Shown here piece by piece: positions 1 through 11,110 of a stretch of 64,000 nt of DNA. A program made the translations under genes and the position numbers. A model generated the notes under the pieces. That model ran no database searches and was not told the DNA's origin. It saw only the letters and a list, made by a program, of their open reading frames with translations. Origin of the DNA: Microplitis mediator (taxonomy: Eukaryota > Arthropoda > Insecta > Hymenoptera > Braconidae); assembly GCF_029852145.1 (NCBI RefSeq), contig NC_079977.1, forward strand, positions 9,639,140 through 9,703,139. The letters run 5' to 3'. Numbering within the stretch: position 1 is the stretch's first letter; each line of letters starts with the position of its first letter.

Positions 1-198
1 GCGTCTTCGGTTATCAGTCACTCCTACTCAACGCTAATTGGGAACTGACAGACGAGCCTCCAATTCTCACTCCCCGGTCGACTAGTCGCAACCTACCAGG
101 ATAACCCTGAGTGGTATTGCAACTATACCGACGGTGTGAACAATAGATTTTATTTTGAATTTAATTTGGACGCGGTAAATTCAATTTACCCCGTTACA
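1..198. mobile_element. LTR end fragment (family ending CCCCGTTACA)
   Basis: The block ends in CCCCGTTACA, the same terminal decamer that closes the solo LTR ending at 28718 and, as CCCTGTTACA, the one ending at 19216. The other end lies outside the window. A DDE transposon starts two bases further on, so this LTR end and the transposon are abutting insertions. No coding potential seen. Confidence 0.5.
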
Positions 199-200
199 AT

Positions 201-2818
201 GTAGGTACTAATAAAATACTAAGATCCTGAAAGGTTCAGATGGCTAACTAAATCCGTTTCCAAGAAAATAAATATTATATAGAAAATAAAAGAATTTTTA
301 TTTCTCAGGATAGGCTTGACCGATTAGTCTAAACATTTAGCATGTTTTGGGAGCTCATAATAGCTTTCAAAAAAAATGATTACCAGTCTTATAGCTTCAT
401 AAGATCCTTGAAAAAAAAATTGTTTTTTTCTAAATTGTTTTTTCTAACTATGATCAAATTTTGGCACAATTATGAAACTATTTTTTTTATAAGCCTTATG
501 TACTCCCCTATAACACACAATTTTTTCAGATTTTTAAAAAAGGTACGCCATCGTTAAAAATAAAATAAAAACCATTTTTCAGCTCATTTAATGCATCTAT
601 TTAAAAAGTTTAGGTTATACTTTTTAAATTTAATGCATATTCAGATAATTTGTAGCTATCAGGAATAATATTTTGTATGTAAAACAATGACAAAAATTTT
701 TTCATCAATGTAAAAAATTAAAATAGTTAAAAATAATTTATTATTTATTAATTTTAATAAATATTTTTAAGAACAACTTTTTGTTTCAAAGCTTGATGAT
801 CAGAGCATTTTTTTATTATTTTTTCGTTGGCACTATGAATTTTTCTAAAAACAATTCAATTTTTTTGAAAAGATTCTCAAAATCGTCGCTAGGTGGCGTC
901 TCGCAAAAAGAAAAATGATAAACAATAGATAATTACCGAGTTTGTAGTTTCTACAGTTTAAAAAACATTTTATGTGATAAATAGTATTATTTAAATCATA
1001 AAAAAAATTATGTCTTCCAAGATAGTCAAAGAAAACTGTTGTATTCGCTCAAAGTTTTTGAAAAAAGTTCCTGGTACTTATAAGCGTTTATGTGCAAATG
1101 AAGACATTGATAAATATTCATTTGTTTATGATTAAGATTTTTCTATTGGTGACGGTGTCTGTGGAAAATGTCGATTGGAGATGTATAAAAAAAAAGTTGA
1201 TCCTGAAACGAGATTACATTATTCTGAAGATGAATCAGAAAGTACTGTCCGTGAATTGTTAGAAAAAACGGAGTCCAGTTGATCTCAAATGACATTGTCT
1301 CAATCAAGTTCTGGGGATCCATCCTTCGAAGCGAACATCACATGTACCGACAACAATGCAGAGTACATTGAAGTTCCCATCAGAAGAACTGTTTCAACGC
1401 ATAAATATTGCTGTGTTTGTTACATTGGTGATAAGAATTTGATAGTGATTCCTCAAAGTGGTAGAACGCAGTCCTTTATTAAACGACGAGTTTACATTCC
1501 AAATGGAAATCGATGCTGTCTGAATCATTTAATCAATAAACGTTTTTATGATGAAGATCTGCATCTTATAAAAGTTTATTCTAATTGGACTAAAATGATA
1601 TCTTCGAAATTTAACAACATGATAGAAAACTTTGCTGTTGAATGTGACTCCACATTATTAGACAAAATGGACAATTGTCATATCTCAGATGATGACGGAA
1701 GAAGATCTTCAAATTTTTTTCACTGGATCTTATCAATTTAAACAAGCGATATCAGACTTGTCAGAAATAATAGATGACTTGGGTAATATCACTATTCAGT
1801 ATGTGAAAGACCATTCAAACATACTAAAAGCTCAAGTTCAATCACGTCATATAAGCAGAAAAGTTAATGGACGCTTCATTGACTATAAACCAAATAGTAT
1901 TAGACACAAAAGTGTCGTGAGACACAGCTGTGAGTGTGCAAATGGTCTCAGAACTATTGGATGTTGCTCCCACGTTGCCGCAATTGTTTATTATTTGTCG
2001 CACGGAAGATACTTATCAAAAATTCCAAGGCCTTCTGCAACATTGAGTAAATTATACAACAAAGATAATACTACAGTTGTAATTAAAGAGGACAGTGACG
2101 AAGATTAATAAAACTTTTTTCTGTAAAATATTTATTATATTTATACCTCTTATATATATATATATTTTTTTTTTCATTTAATTGTTTATTTATTTAAACC
2201 TAATTTCATTTTGTATAAATCATCAAGCTTTAAAACAAAAAGTTGTTCTTAAAAATATTTATTAAAATTAATAAATAATTGATTATTTTTAACTATTTTA
2301 ATTTTTTACATTTATGAAAAAATTTTTGTCATTGTTTCAAATACAAAATATTATTTCTGATAGCTACAAACTATCTGAATATGCATTAAATTAAAAAAGT
2401 ATAGCCTAAACTTTTGGAATAGATGCATTAAATGAGCTGAAAAATGGTTTTTATTTTATTTTTAACGATGGCGTACCTTTTTTAAAAATCTGAAAAAATT
2501 GTGTGTTATAGGGGAGTACATAAGGCTTATAAAAAAAATAGTTTCATAATTGTGCCAAAATTTTATCATTGTTAGAAAAAACAATTTAGAAAAAAACAAT
2601 TTTTTTTTCAAGGATCTTATGAAGCTATAAGACTGGTAATCATTTTTTTTGAAAGCTATTATGAGCTCCCAAGACATACTAAATTTTTAAACCAATCGGT
2701 CAAGCCAATCCTGAGAAAAAAAAATTTTCTATTTTTTACATGATATTTATTTTCTTGGAAACGGATTTAGTTAGACATCTGAAACTTTTAAGGACCTTAG
2801 TATTTCATTAGTACCTAC
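201..2818 (+). mobile_element. DDE transposon, ISL2EU/Harbinger-like, copy 1 (internally deleted)
   Basis: The ends read GTAGGTACTAAT inward from both sides and are flanked by AT on each side, consistent with the 2-bp AT target duplication known for ISL2EU elements. Long inverted repeats reach about 700 on the left and start near 2230 on the right, so the same 71-residue translation appears in mirror image at 342-557 and 2462-2677. The inside holds a transposase pseudogene that has lost its catalytic core. Termini are closely similar to those of the copy beginning near 61513. Confidence 0.75.
1010..2108 (+). pseudogene. Transposase remnant: N-terminal Cys-rich part joined to C-terminal SWIM zinc finger, DDE core deleted
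   Basis: Reading starts at ATG 1010 with a Cys-containing N-terminal domain (compare CCICSK in the copies at 31637 and 62122). There is a stop inside it near 1133 and a TGA at 1280-1282. The frame resumes at ATG 1289 (MTLSQSSSGDPSF) in the same frame, so the ancestral protein was continuous. At about 1689 the sequence jumps from the N-terminal half directly to the segment beginning TEEDLQIFFTGSY. The corresponding region of the copy at 62122-64000 contains the whole DDE domain, so this copy has a core deletion. The C-terminus shows a SWIM-type CxC...CxH signature (CEC...CSH) near 1940-1970, followed by an acidic tail. Function as transposase is lost; it could only persist as a binding-type fragment. 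Confidence 0.75.
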
Positions 2819-2820
2819 AT

Positions 2821-3264
2821 ATCCTCAAAGTATCATTCAAATATCTTTCCGGGGCCGATTCATCATACTTACACCCCTAGGGCCTTTCGTTATTTAGTTA
2901 ATATCAACTAAAGACCCAAATTATTATTAAAAAAATCATTTTCAGAACCACTACAGAAAAAACAATTAGAGTCCGAGTGAAACTATTAAGAAGACTTTTG
3001 AAGAGTATCAAATTGCCTAAAAAATGCCGCAAACAGCGACCCGATAACTTAAAATGTAGCTGAGTTATAGAGAATTAAAAAAAAATTCCAACTTTCCTAT
3101 GTATTTTAAATGGGAAAACTTTAAAATCAAATATAAAGTACTTAAAATTAAAATTAAGGGCTGAAACTTGCAGGGAATTTTTTTTTTCCATGTCTATAAC
3201 AATATTTTCAAGTTGGAGAAAAAAAAAATAGTCGTTCAAAACGAATCATCCTAGGGGCACACAT
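2821..3264. mobile_element. Terminal fragment of a second ISL2EU-like family, plus unassigned AT-rich DNA
   Basis: At 2850-2890 the sequence, read on the minus strand, is GGCCCTAGGGGTGTAAG followed by an ATCGGCCCC motif. This resembles the ends at 30290 (GGCCGTGGGACGATAAG) and 60697 (GGCCCTAGGGGTATAAG). The rest is AT-rich without a recognisable gene. Confidence 0.45.
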
Positions 3265-6131
3265 GAAGATAGCGAAGGACGTAATGACAGAAGAAGATCA
3301 AAAGACAAAGTTATAAACAAGGAGGGGAAAATTCTAATGGATATGGTGGAAGAAAGAGGTTGGAGGATAATCAATAGTACGGGGTGGAAAGACGAAGAGG
3401 GGGAGTGGACCTATATAGGGGAAAGTGGGACATCAGTACTGGACTACATGATTAAAAACAGAGGAGGATGGGAAGAAGTAAGGGAGTTCAGAGTAGGTGA
3501 AAGAGTCGAGTCGGATCACCAACCATTGGAACTAGTGATACGAGGACAAAAAGAATTTCAGGAAGAAAAGAGAGAAAGAAGAAAAAAAGAAATCTCGTGC
3601 TGAAACAAGGAAGGAATAAAGGACTATCAAGATAAAGAAAAGGAGGTGGAGATTGGTGATGGCAGTGTAGAAATGATACGGGAAAAGATAAGAGAGGCAG
3701 TAAGGAAGTGTAGAATGAGGAAGATAATAATGATAGAAGGGAGAAGAATAAGAGAAAATGAGTGGTGGGATAAAGAATGCAAAAAGGAAAAAAAGAGGTT
3801 AAAAAAGCCTTCAGGGAGTGGAGAAGGGGAAAAGGAAGAAAGGATGAGTACATAACAAAAAGAGTGAAATTTAGGGAACGGTGCAAGGAGAAAGAAAGAA
3901 GGAAAGCGGAACCACTAGAAGATGAGGTGAAAAACATGCGAACGAAAGCAGAAATATGGAAATTTATCGGGAATTTAAGGAAAAAACGGACAGGGGTGAA
4001 GAAGAGTATAAAAATGGAAGAATGAAGAGAGCATTTCAACAAGTTGTTGGGGAGGGGGGGTGATAAAGAAAAAGACCTAGGAGCGAATAGGGAAAAAGAA
4101 AGGTATCAAGAAGAGGTCGTAAGCGACCAAGAAATTGACACGCAAATAGAGAAAGTTAAAAAAGAAAAGGCAGCAGGAGGAAACGGATTAGAAGGGGGAG
4201 GGGGGCAGGAAGTTTAGTGCAAGAATAAGGCGGATGCTAAGAGAGCTAATGAAGAAAGTATGGAGAAGGGAAGGATTTCCAGAGGAATGGAGGGAGGGGA
4301 TAATCAAACCAACACACAAAAAAGGAGACGTGGAACAGGTGGGGCATTATAGGGGGGTTACGCTATTGGATACGGCAGACAAGATATATGCTGCAGTGCT
4401 GGCGGAAAGGCTGAGAAAGGAGGTGGAGGAAAAAAGGATATTGCCAGAAACACAGGCAGGATTCAGGAAGGGAAGGGGAACCATAGACAACATTTACATA
4501 TTGCAACGTAGGGTGGAAAGAATAATTGAAGGGGAAGGGTCTCTAATAGCGGATTTCAGTGCGGCGTTTGACAAAGTGGACAGAAGGGAACTTTAGGAGT
4601 CAATAGAGAAGTTAGGAGTAAGGAAAGGATTGGTAGAGAGGGTAAAAGAGATTTATGAGAAAACGAAAAGTGCGGTGAGAGTGGGGGAGGAAGTGTCGGA
4701 GTGGTTCTGGACCAAAACAGGGGTGAGACAAAGAAGCCCTATCAGCCCAATACTGTTCGCTTTACTGATAGCGGATATCGAAGCGGAGATGAAGAAGGGA
4801 ATGGGGGGCATGAGAACAGTAGATAAGAGGGTATAGACGCTGGCATTTGCGGACGATATTGCACTGCTGGAAGGTGAAAAGGCAATGGAAAAATTATTGA
4901 AAAGGATGAGGAACTATGCGAAGAGGAAAAAGCTGGTACTGAACACGAAAAGGTCGAAGATAATGAAGTTTAAGGGAGGCAGAGGAAAAATAGGAGAAAG
5001 AAAATGGAAATAAGGAGGGATAAAGATTGAGGAGGTCAAAGAAATCAAGTATTTCGGATATGTGCTGAGCAGAAATGAAAAGCATACAGAATTATGAAAC
5101 AGGTCTGGGGGATCGGAGAGAGATGGTTCAGGAATGACTTCGAAAGGAGGGTGATACTGTTTGACTACCTGGGAATGGGGGTAATGATGTACGGAGTGGA
5201 AATATGGGGGATGAACTAGAGAGGGTACAGGTGAAATATCTAAAATGGATATTGGATTTGGACAGGTGGACACCAGACTACATAGTATACCAGGAAACGG
5301 CAAGGAACAGGATAGGGGTAAGAGCGGCGAAAAGAGTGGTAAGATTCGAGGTGAAGATAATCAAAGGGAGGAAGAGACTGTTAGTGAAGTGCATGGAGGA
5401 GAGGGAGAACAGAGGGATAGAAAAAGGAATAATAGGGGACAGAGAAAAGTTTTATAGATGGAATGGGTACAGCGTAGCGGAGATAAGAGCAGTGAGGAGA
5501 GAAGGGAAGGATATAGAGAAGATAATAGAAAAAAGAGAAGTAGAAAGACAGGGGCAATGATATAAGAAAGTAGTAACTTACAAGAGACCCAGATATCTGT
5601 GTAAGAAGGGGAAAAATGGCAGCCAAAATATGGTTGCAAGGCTAAGATGTGGGAATGAGGAAAGAAGCAATAGATACTGGGAGAAAGAGAGGGAAAAAGA
5701 ATGTAAAATATGTGAAGGGAAGGAACGCTGAAACATATGATGGAACATGTGGAAGAGGGACTGAGAGGAGAGGTCAAAGAAATGCTGAATGAGAGAGGTG
5801 TGGATAAAGCGGTGGAGTGGGTACGAAGCATAAGAAGACAGGTCAAAAAGGCGGAAGAGAAATGGGAAACGAAAGGAAGACTGAGGGAGCAAGCGGAGGA
5901 AAAGTAAACAAAATGTGATAATTCAAATAGGAATGAGAAGAAAAGCTGCAATAAGGAGGAGAGGGAAGATAGTGGGAGCTGAGAGGGGAGAATTGTGATA
6001 ATGATAATTAAGGATAATAGAAACAGGAATAAAAGTGGAGTGAATGAGATGAATGAAAGCTGTATTTAATACAAGGCATTTGTGTAACCGAGTCCTCGGA
6101 ACTTGGCCGATAGGCCGTTTTGTATAAATAA
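3265..6131 (+). mobile_element. 5'-truncated non-LTR retrotransposon (LINE)
   Basis: Purine-rich plus-strand unit carrying the C-terminal part of an endonuclease, a reverse transcriptase and a C-terminal region, then a short 3' UTR and an A-rich tail near 6120-6150. The 5' end is missing: ORF1 and the start of the endonuclease are absent, as is usual for incomplete target-primed reverse transcription. It resembles the minus-strand LINE at 12391-17156 in base composition and in RT motifs but is clearly a different, diverged copy. Confidence 0.8.
3266..5560 (+). pseudogene. LINE ORF2 remnant: endonuclease C-terminus and reverse transcriptase
   Basis: Fragments in several frames. From about 3270 to 3603 lies the end of an apurinic-type endonuclease, including the SDHQPL motif with the catalytic His. 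From 4234 the RT begins: QAGFRKGRGTIDNIYILQ at about 4450-4510, then a palm motif ADFSAAFDKVDRREL with the first catalytic Asp near 4555. After a stop comes RQRSPISPILFALL and, past another stop near 4836, the catalytic FADD box near 4850 (LAFADDIALLEGE). Stops and frameshifts between blocks show that it is dead. The APE-type architecture is visible; the exact LINE clade is not assigned. Confidence 0.75.
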
Positions 6132-6579
6132 ACAAAAAAAAAAACAAATAAAATACTTGAAACTCAGTGAAAATTTAGTTATAACTGTCGAAGTTTAGCA
6201 AAACAATCATACTAAATAAAAATTTCTTAAATAACTCATATTAATATTTTTGTAACTCATATTTTTTCAACTAAATTCTTTTATATTTATAGAATAAATT
6301 TTTAATTTCCTTTATATTTAGTTTCAAATAAAATATGGAACTAATTATAAGAACTGTTACAGACATTGGACGATTTTTAAAGGTATTAAGTAAATAAATA
6401 AATAAATAAACGAATAAAATGGTTATATAATACATAAAAAATGTTGGACACCTTAAAAATGCAAATTTTCTTAATTATTGTTTAAAAATAATAATAATTT
6501 GTTTATAGAAAAAATCTATTAATTTTCTCATGTCTGCAATTTTCAGTGTCACTTTCATGACTGAAAAGGTTATGTTATG
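6132..6579. other. AT-rich spacer
   Basis: No gene, RNA or clear repeat recognised. It contains the A-rich tail of the preceding LINE and a short (AAAT)n tract near 6390-6410. Confidence 0.5.
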
Positions 6580-6845
6580 CTACACAAAAAAAGGATTTCT
6601 CGGTCTAAAAATTTTTTACTCGCGCCAAGAAAATTTTTACTTGCCCTAACAAATTCTGCATTATGAATTAAAATCGAAAATTTTCTTGGGGTGAGGAAAA
6701 ATTTTCTTGAGCCAAGAAAAATATTTTTTGAGCGAAAAAAAAATGTCTTACGCCAAAAAATTTTTTCAAGTCTTAAGCAAATTTTTGATTTTATTTCACA
6801 ATGCAAAATTTTTCTTGCGCGAAGATAACTTTTTTTTCTGTGTAG
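6580..6845. mobile_element. Short MITE with CTACACA termini
   Basis: The ends are inverted: CTACACAAAAAAAGG on the left and, read on the minus strand, CTACACAGAAAAAAAAG on the right. The interior is nearly self-complementary, made of repeated AAGAAAATTTTT-type words. About 266 bp, no coding capacity. ORFs across it are by-products of the inverted structure. Confidence 0.55.
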
Positions 6846-7042
6846 TACTTACGCTTCCGTTCTTACCGCAGCTATACATTTTTTTTCTTCGATTTAATTT
6901 TCATAAAGCAACCGCAAATCTAGAAAATTTGCAATAATTTTTTTTCGCTCGAATGTTTGCAGTTTACAACACAACAGCTTAGATGACTCATTTTATTTTT
7001 TTTAATTAAAAAAAAATAATAAATAAAAATTAACAAGTGTAT

Positions 7043-7626
7043 TTAAGGTAGTACTACCGTTACCACAGGTGTCAAATTAGTGCTATGTGTAATTTGGCTA
7101 GAGTAGTATTTTCATTTGGCAACGCCGCATAAAAACTAAAGAGACAGAAATACATTCGGTTTCACTCAACATATGAGTTTATGCGCGGAAATCTATTGCG
7201 CATACATTTGTACAATGAATACCGCATTGGTGCATGTTTGAATTTTGCACGCGTCCTAACCTTTTCTGCGGCGTTGCCACATTTAAGTCGACTAGTACTT
7301 TTTTCTCAATCATTTATTAATTGTTCTTATCACAGGCTCTGAGTTTATGGTTTTATTTGCACATAATATTCAATAAATTTTTCTCTTTCTATTGATACCA
7401 AAATTATAGAAATCTCAACGTCCAGTTTTGTGAAATAAAATAAAGTCTGTGATTTCCCATGAGGATCAATGTTAAACGCAAAAATTTATAAATATTAATA
7501 TCTTTTTTTCAGTGCTCTGTAGGCCTCCAAAAATTTAACTGCTTAATTATGATATTATAAAGTACCAATATGCCAAGTTTCATTAAATTCTGAACGTCAA
7601 TTCTAAAACCGGTAGTACTACCTTAA
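7043..7626. mobile_element. TTAA-flanked MITE, piggyBac-type
   Basis: TTAA at 7043-7046 is followed by GGTAGTACTACCG, and CGGTAGTACTACC ends against TTAA at 7623-7626. TTAA duplication is the hallmark of piggyBac transposition. Each 12-bp terminus is itself a perfect palindrome. The interior (about 560 bp) has no ORF, so it would need a transposase in trans. Confidence 0.6.
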
Positions 7627-7639
7627 TACGCCAGAAGAA

Positions 7640-8340
7640 TAAAATATTCTCCCATATTACCGGATTTATCGGTAGCTCACGCTGGCGTTAATATGGTTTC
7701 CCCTACCATGACTTCGCACGGAGCGAATAAGTTATTATTATTATTGCGTTACTGCGTTGTTACATACACGTAATAATTATTATTCACAATTGCTTATTAT
7801 TATTTTGCGGCAAATATTTGATTATTTGCCATTAGTATTTATTATTTACTTTTATTGTCTATTACTTGCGATAATTACTTGATTATAATGATAATTTATC
7901 GTTTATGAATTTAAATATGACTGAGTGAGAATTGGTCATCAACCCAGTATTTTTTCTATTAATTTATTTAACTGCTATCTCTTTCTTGCTATCCTTTTCC
8001 TAATCTGAAACTGCTCTCTGATCATTTTTCATTTTATTTTATTTTCATTTTCTTTCATTTTATTTCATTCGTATACGGTGTTCATGGAGGCGCCCGAACT
8101 GGCGCCCAATTAGGTTTTCTAACCCAGCCTGAGTTGAGCTGAGTATCCAGTGGAAGTTTTGGTCGTCTCCAAAGGAAACCTTTGGTTTGTTTTGATATTT
8201 TTATTTTAGTTTTTCACCATCGGAGGGCAGTAACGGCTATTATACACTAACCATACTCCGCCGTGGGTCGTGTAAAATAGTAGGGAACGTTATAATCTAT
8301 GTATTATTTACTGAAAGTATAATATTCAATTTAATTTAAT
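7640..8340 (+). mobile_element. LTR-retrotransposon fragment with primer-binding-like site
   Basis: This block parallels 57420-57760: both have a TCTCTTTCTTGCT stretch, then ACTGGCGCCCAATT, then GGTTTTCTAACCCAGCCTG, then a conserved stretch ending in ACGTTATAA. TGGCGCCC matches the first eight bases of a typical lysine-tRNA primer-binding site. The two copies flank nothing in common, so these are dispersed fragments. It ends only some 50 bases upstream of the probable exon at 8356, so it lies in an intron or just 5' of the gene. Confidence 0.5.
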
Positions 8341-8355
8341 ATGATTTACGTGTAG

Positions 8356-8788
8356 TTGAGGAACGCAATTGAAGCACTGCAGCTATTGGCACGTACTCCA
8401 CATAGTCATCCGAGTTTGCCAACACCAACGGGGCACAGTAGTTCCAAGGACCGTTTGCTAGCTAAGAGTTCATCTTATTTGCCTGATGAATTATCATGGG
8501 GTCCGTCGACTAGACTAATCGACTCTAGTACTCAGACTGATGGTAGTGATGTTGCTTCTGAAGATAATTTGAGGTACGAAAACTGGGTAAAAAGTAATCC
8601 TCAACAAGTTTTGGTCATACTTGGGTTAGATTCAGAGTTGATCAGCACTAGTGTTATTAATGAACATGATTATCATCATTCAACGACTTCCACATCGTCA
8701 TCACTACCACCACCACCTTATGAACCACTTCCATTGTTTCATGGTTGCAGTTCATCACAGTTACAGGATTCTTCACATTTCCAAACTG
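8356..8788 (+). CDS. Probable internal exon of an unidentified host gene
   Basis: Open for 433 bp, starting directly after an AG acceptor (GTGTAG ending at 8355, whose TAG is also the in-frame stop upstream). It ends before a GT donor (CTG|GTAAAT at 8789), leaving a phase-1 junction. The 144-residue translation begins LRNAIEALQLLARTPHS and contains a Ser/Thr-rich middle with an STQTD motif near residue 53, then NWVKSNPQQVLVILGLDSEL. A Pro-rich SSSLPPPPYEPLPL segment follows near residue 115. Composition and complexity are those of a normal protein, unlike the transposon ORFs around it. I do not recognise the family. No other exon was found in the window, so its introns must be long and filled with transposons. 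A Pro-rich PPxY-like motif could bind WW domains, but that is speculation. Confidence 0.6.
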
Positions 8789-9388
8789 GTAAATTGTTTT
8801 TTTTATAAATATTGTCAATATTTCAGAATTCATGTTAAAATATTGAACTTCAATTTGATTAATGGAATTTATAAAAATTTTTTGTAAAAAATTACTTTTT
8901 GAACATCCCATTATAAAAATCGAAGATGTTCGAGAAATTCGAGAAGATAGCATATTACTTAGCACTCTGTACTCATGTTTCTAAATGTTAAGGCCAAGAA
9001 ACGGTAAACAATTTTTCGCAACTCAAAGTCAGAAAGCAAGTCTTTGATTGGTTAAAAATAATACTACAAAAAAATAAATATCGCAAAAAACGTCCACGTT
9101 GTTTGTAAAAACAAAAATACATTTTCGAGCTCGTCGAGCTCAAAGAAACTCTTGGACGCATGTGTTTTCTTATGAGCTCATCAAACTCAAACAAATAAAG
9201 TTTCATGTTCGAGGTTAAAAATTTCAGAATCAAAAAAATTAATGAACAAGTGTTTTTAAATTGTTATTCATGATAAGTGATTGATGTAAAGATTAAAATA
9301 AGTTTTGACTCAAATCAAAGAGTCAATATATAAAATATCCGAAAAAAATATTAAAAACAGTATTTTTTAAATTTCTCCATTGATAATA
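8789..9388. other. Putative intron sequence after the 8356-8788 exon
   Basis: AT-rich, starting with a GTAAAT donor. No gene, RNA or transposon end recognised before the TA-flanked element at 9389. Confidence 0.4.
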
Positions 9389-10079
9389 CACTGATGCAAA
9401 AAATTAAAGGAACAGAAAAATTTTATGAATTATTTAGTGATTTTTGGAAGGCTGTAACTTGGTGAAAAATAATCGTATCGAGATTTTAAAAAAAGCATTT
9501 TATAGCTTGAAATCTCAAGTTTTTGTGCATTTTTGCAAAAATTTTTTGAAAAGCTCCGGTTATCGCGCAAACATGAAAAATACCGCGAGACAAAAAATAT
9601 CTGATTTTTTTTTTTTCCGAAGAGCCCACGGACCGCGGAAAAAATCTTTTAACTAAACGAATGCGTAGCTCGTTAGAAAATTTATTCGGCTTCAATTTGT
9701 TTTTATTTTCTAACCTCGTAGGACAATTTGTCACAGAGATATCAGCCTTCAAAAAAAAAAATAATCCTTCTGGCTTTGATCATCGATATGTAACAGGGTA
9801 TATCTCAACCTTGCCAAGTTTGGCCCCTTTATTAATAGATCTTAAGAAGGGCGCCACTGGAAGCTAAGTCTTGGTCTTCCAGAACCGGAGATGTTAATTT
9901 TATACATCAGGGTCATTGAAATATATAAGAGTGAGGAAATTGAGGGATTAAATTTATTTAACACACAATTTTAAATCAATATAATTTTTACTTTTATTTA
10001 ACAAATGACAATTTGGCCCACCGGGCTTCTCTATTACTTATAATTATTTATCAGAAAGCTTTGTCTACCGGAGTTTTAT

Positions 10080-10460
10080 TCTTAACAACTACGGAGTCCC
10101 CTGGACTTTTATAACTAATTTGGTCACCGGCCAGATCCTCTGGATCTTTACTTTAAAACAAAATTAGTCCCCTGGACTTATACGAAAATGGCCACCGGCC
10201 TGATCCCCTGGATCTTTTATTAATCACGACGAACGAGTCCCCGGGACTTTCACGAAAATGGCCACCGGCGTGATCCCCTGAATCAATTAATTTTAAAATT
10301 TAGTCCCCTGGACTCTATTAATGATAGCCACTGGCCTGATCCCCTGGATCAATATAAAAATAAAATTGGCAACTTGCCAAATCCCCTGGATCTATTACAT
10401 TAAAATATTTCCACCGGAAATTTCATTGATCACACACACACGCTTAATATCAAGTCCCCA
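10080..10460. repeat. Array of short palindromes inside an LTR (AGTCCCCTGGACT / GATCCCCTGGATC type)
   Basis: Spaced 20-60 bases apart are repeated dyads with the forms AGTCCCCTGGACT, TGATCCCCTGGATC and CCACCGG. Two alternating dyad types recur: one with GTCC/GGAC arms and one with GATCC/GGATC arms. Each could form a 5-6 bp stem with a tiny loop in DNA or RNA. A parallel array with different words occupies the same place in the related LTR at 17216-19216. Confidence 0.7.
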
Positions 10461-11110
10461 GGACTGTATTCACACACACACGTTTACAATAATTATTTTC
10501 CAACTAAATTCACACACACTTTGCTATAGTCTCAATTTTATTTATTTAGAAATTTTCCATTTCTTTTTATTTCTCACACGACAAACTTTTATATTCTCAG
10601 TTTTCCAAGTATCAACTTTTGGGTGAAGAATTTACTGACACTGGAAAACCGACGCCACGACTGACGCTGTCTCTCTCTAGTTCACGCGTATCTACCTCTC
10701 TCTCTCTAATTCGTGTACGATTTGTCTTCACATTAATAAACAAATTTTTCAACAAGAACTGACTTCAAATTTACTAATAAATTTACTCAATGACTTTAAT
10801 ACTTTATTACTATTTCCACAGCATTTTTAAATTCAGTCTTGTAAATTCTTATGTCTTAAAACTAATTTAAATTAACAGTTTCTTAGTATTTAATTTTTAA
10901 ATTATAATTTTTGGCCTCCTGTCGAGAATTTTCCAGACGGACCGCGTGATAATTTATAAAAGATTCTGGCCCTGCCGAAAATTTCTTCATATAAATTCGA
11001 ACCAAAAACGGCGACTGCCCACGAATTAACTTAATTAATATTTCTTAATTAATAATTAATTAATAAGCCCGGGAAAAACGAATTATATATGGTCATATAT
11101 AGATCATATA

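Noticed and set aside
342..2677. Two identical 71-residue ORFs at 342-557 and 2462-2677
   Set aside because: They are mirror images created by the long inverted repeats of the transposon at 201-2818. The sequence is low-complexity AT-rich repeat DNA, not a gene.
3488..5951. Minus-strand ORFs of up to 196 residues rich in Phe, Leu and Ser
   Set aside because: Antisense of the plus-strand LINE; no domain pattern, while the plus strand shows endonuclease and RT motifs.
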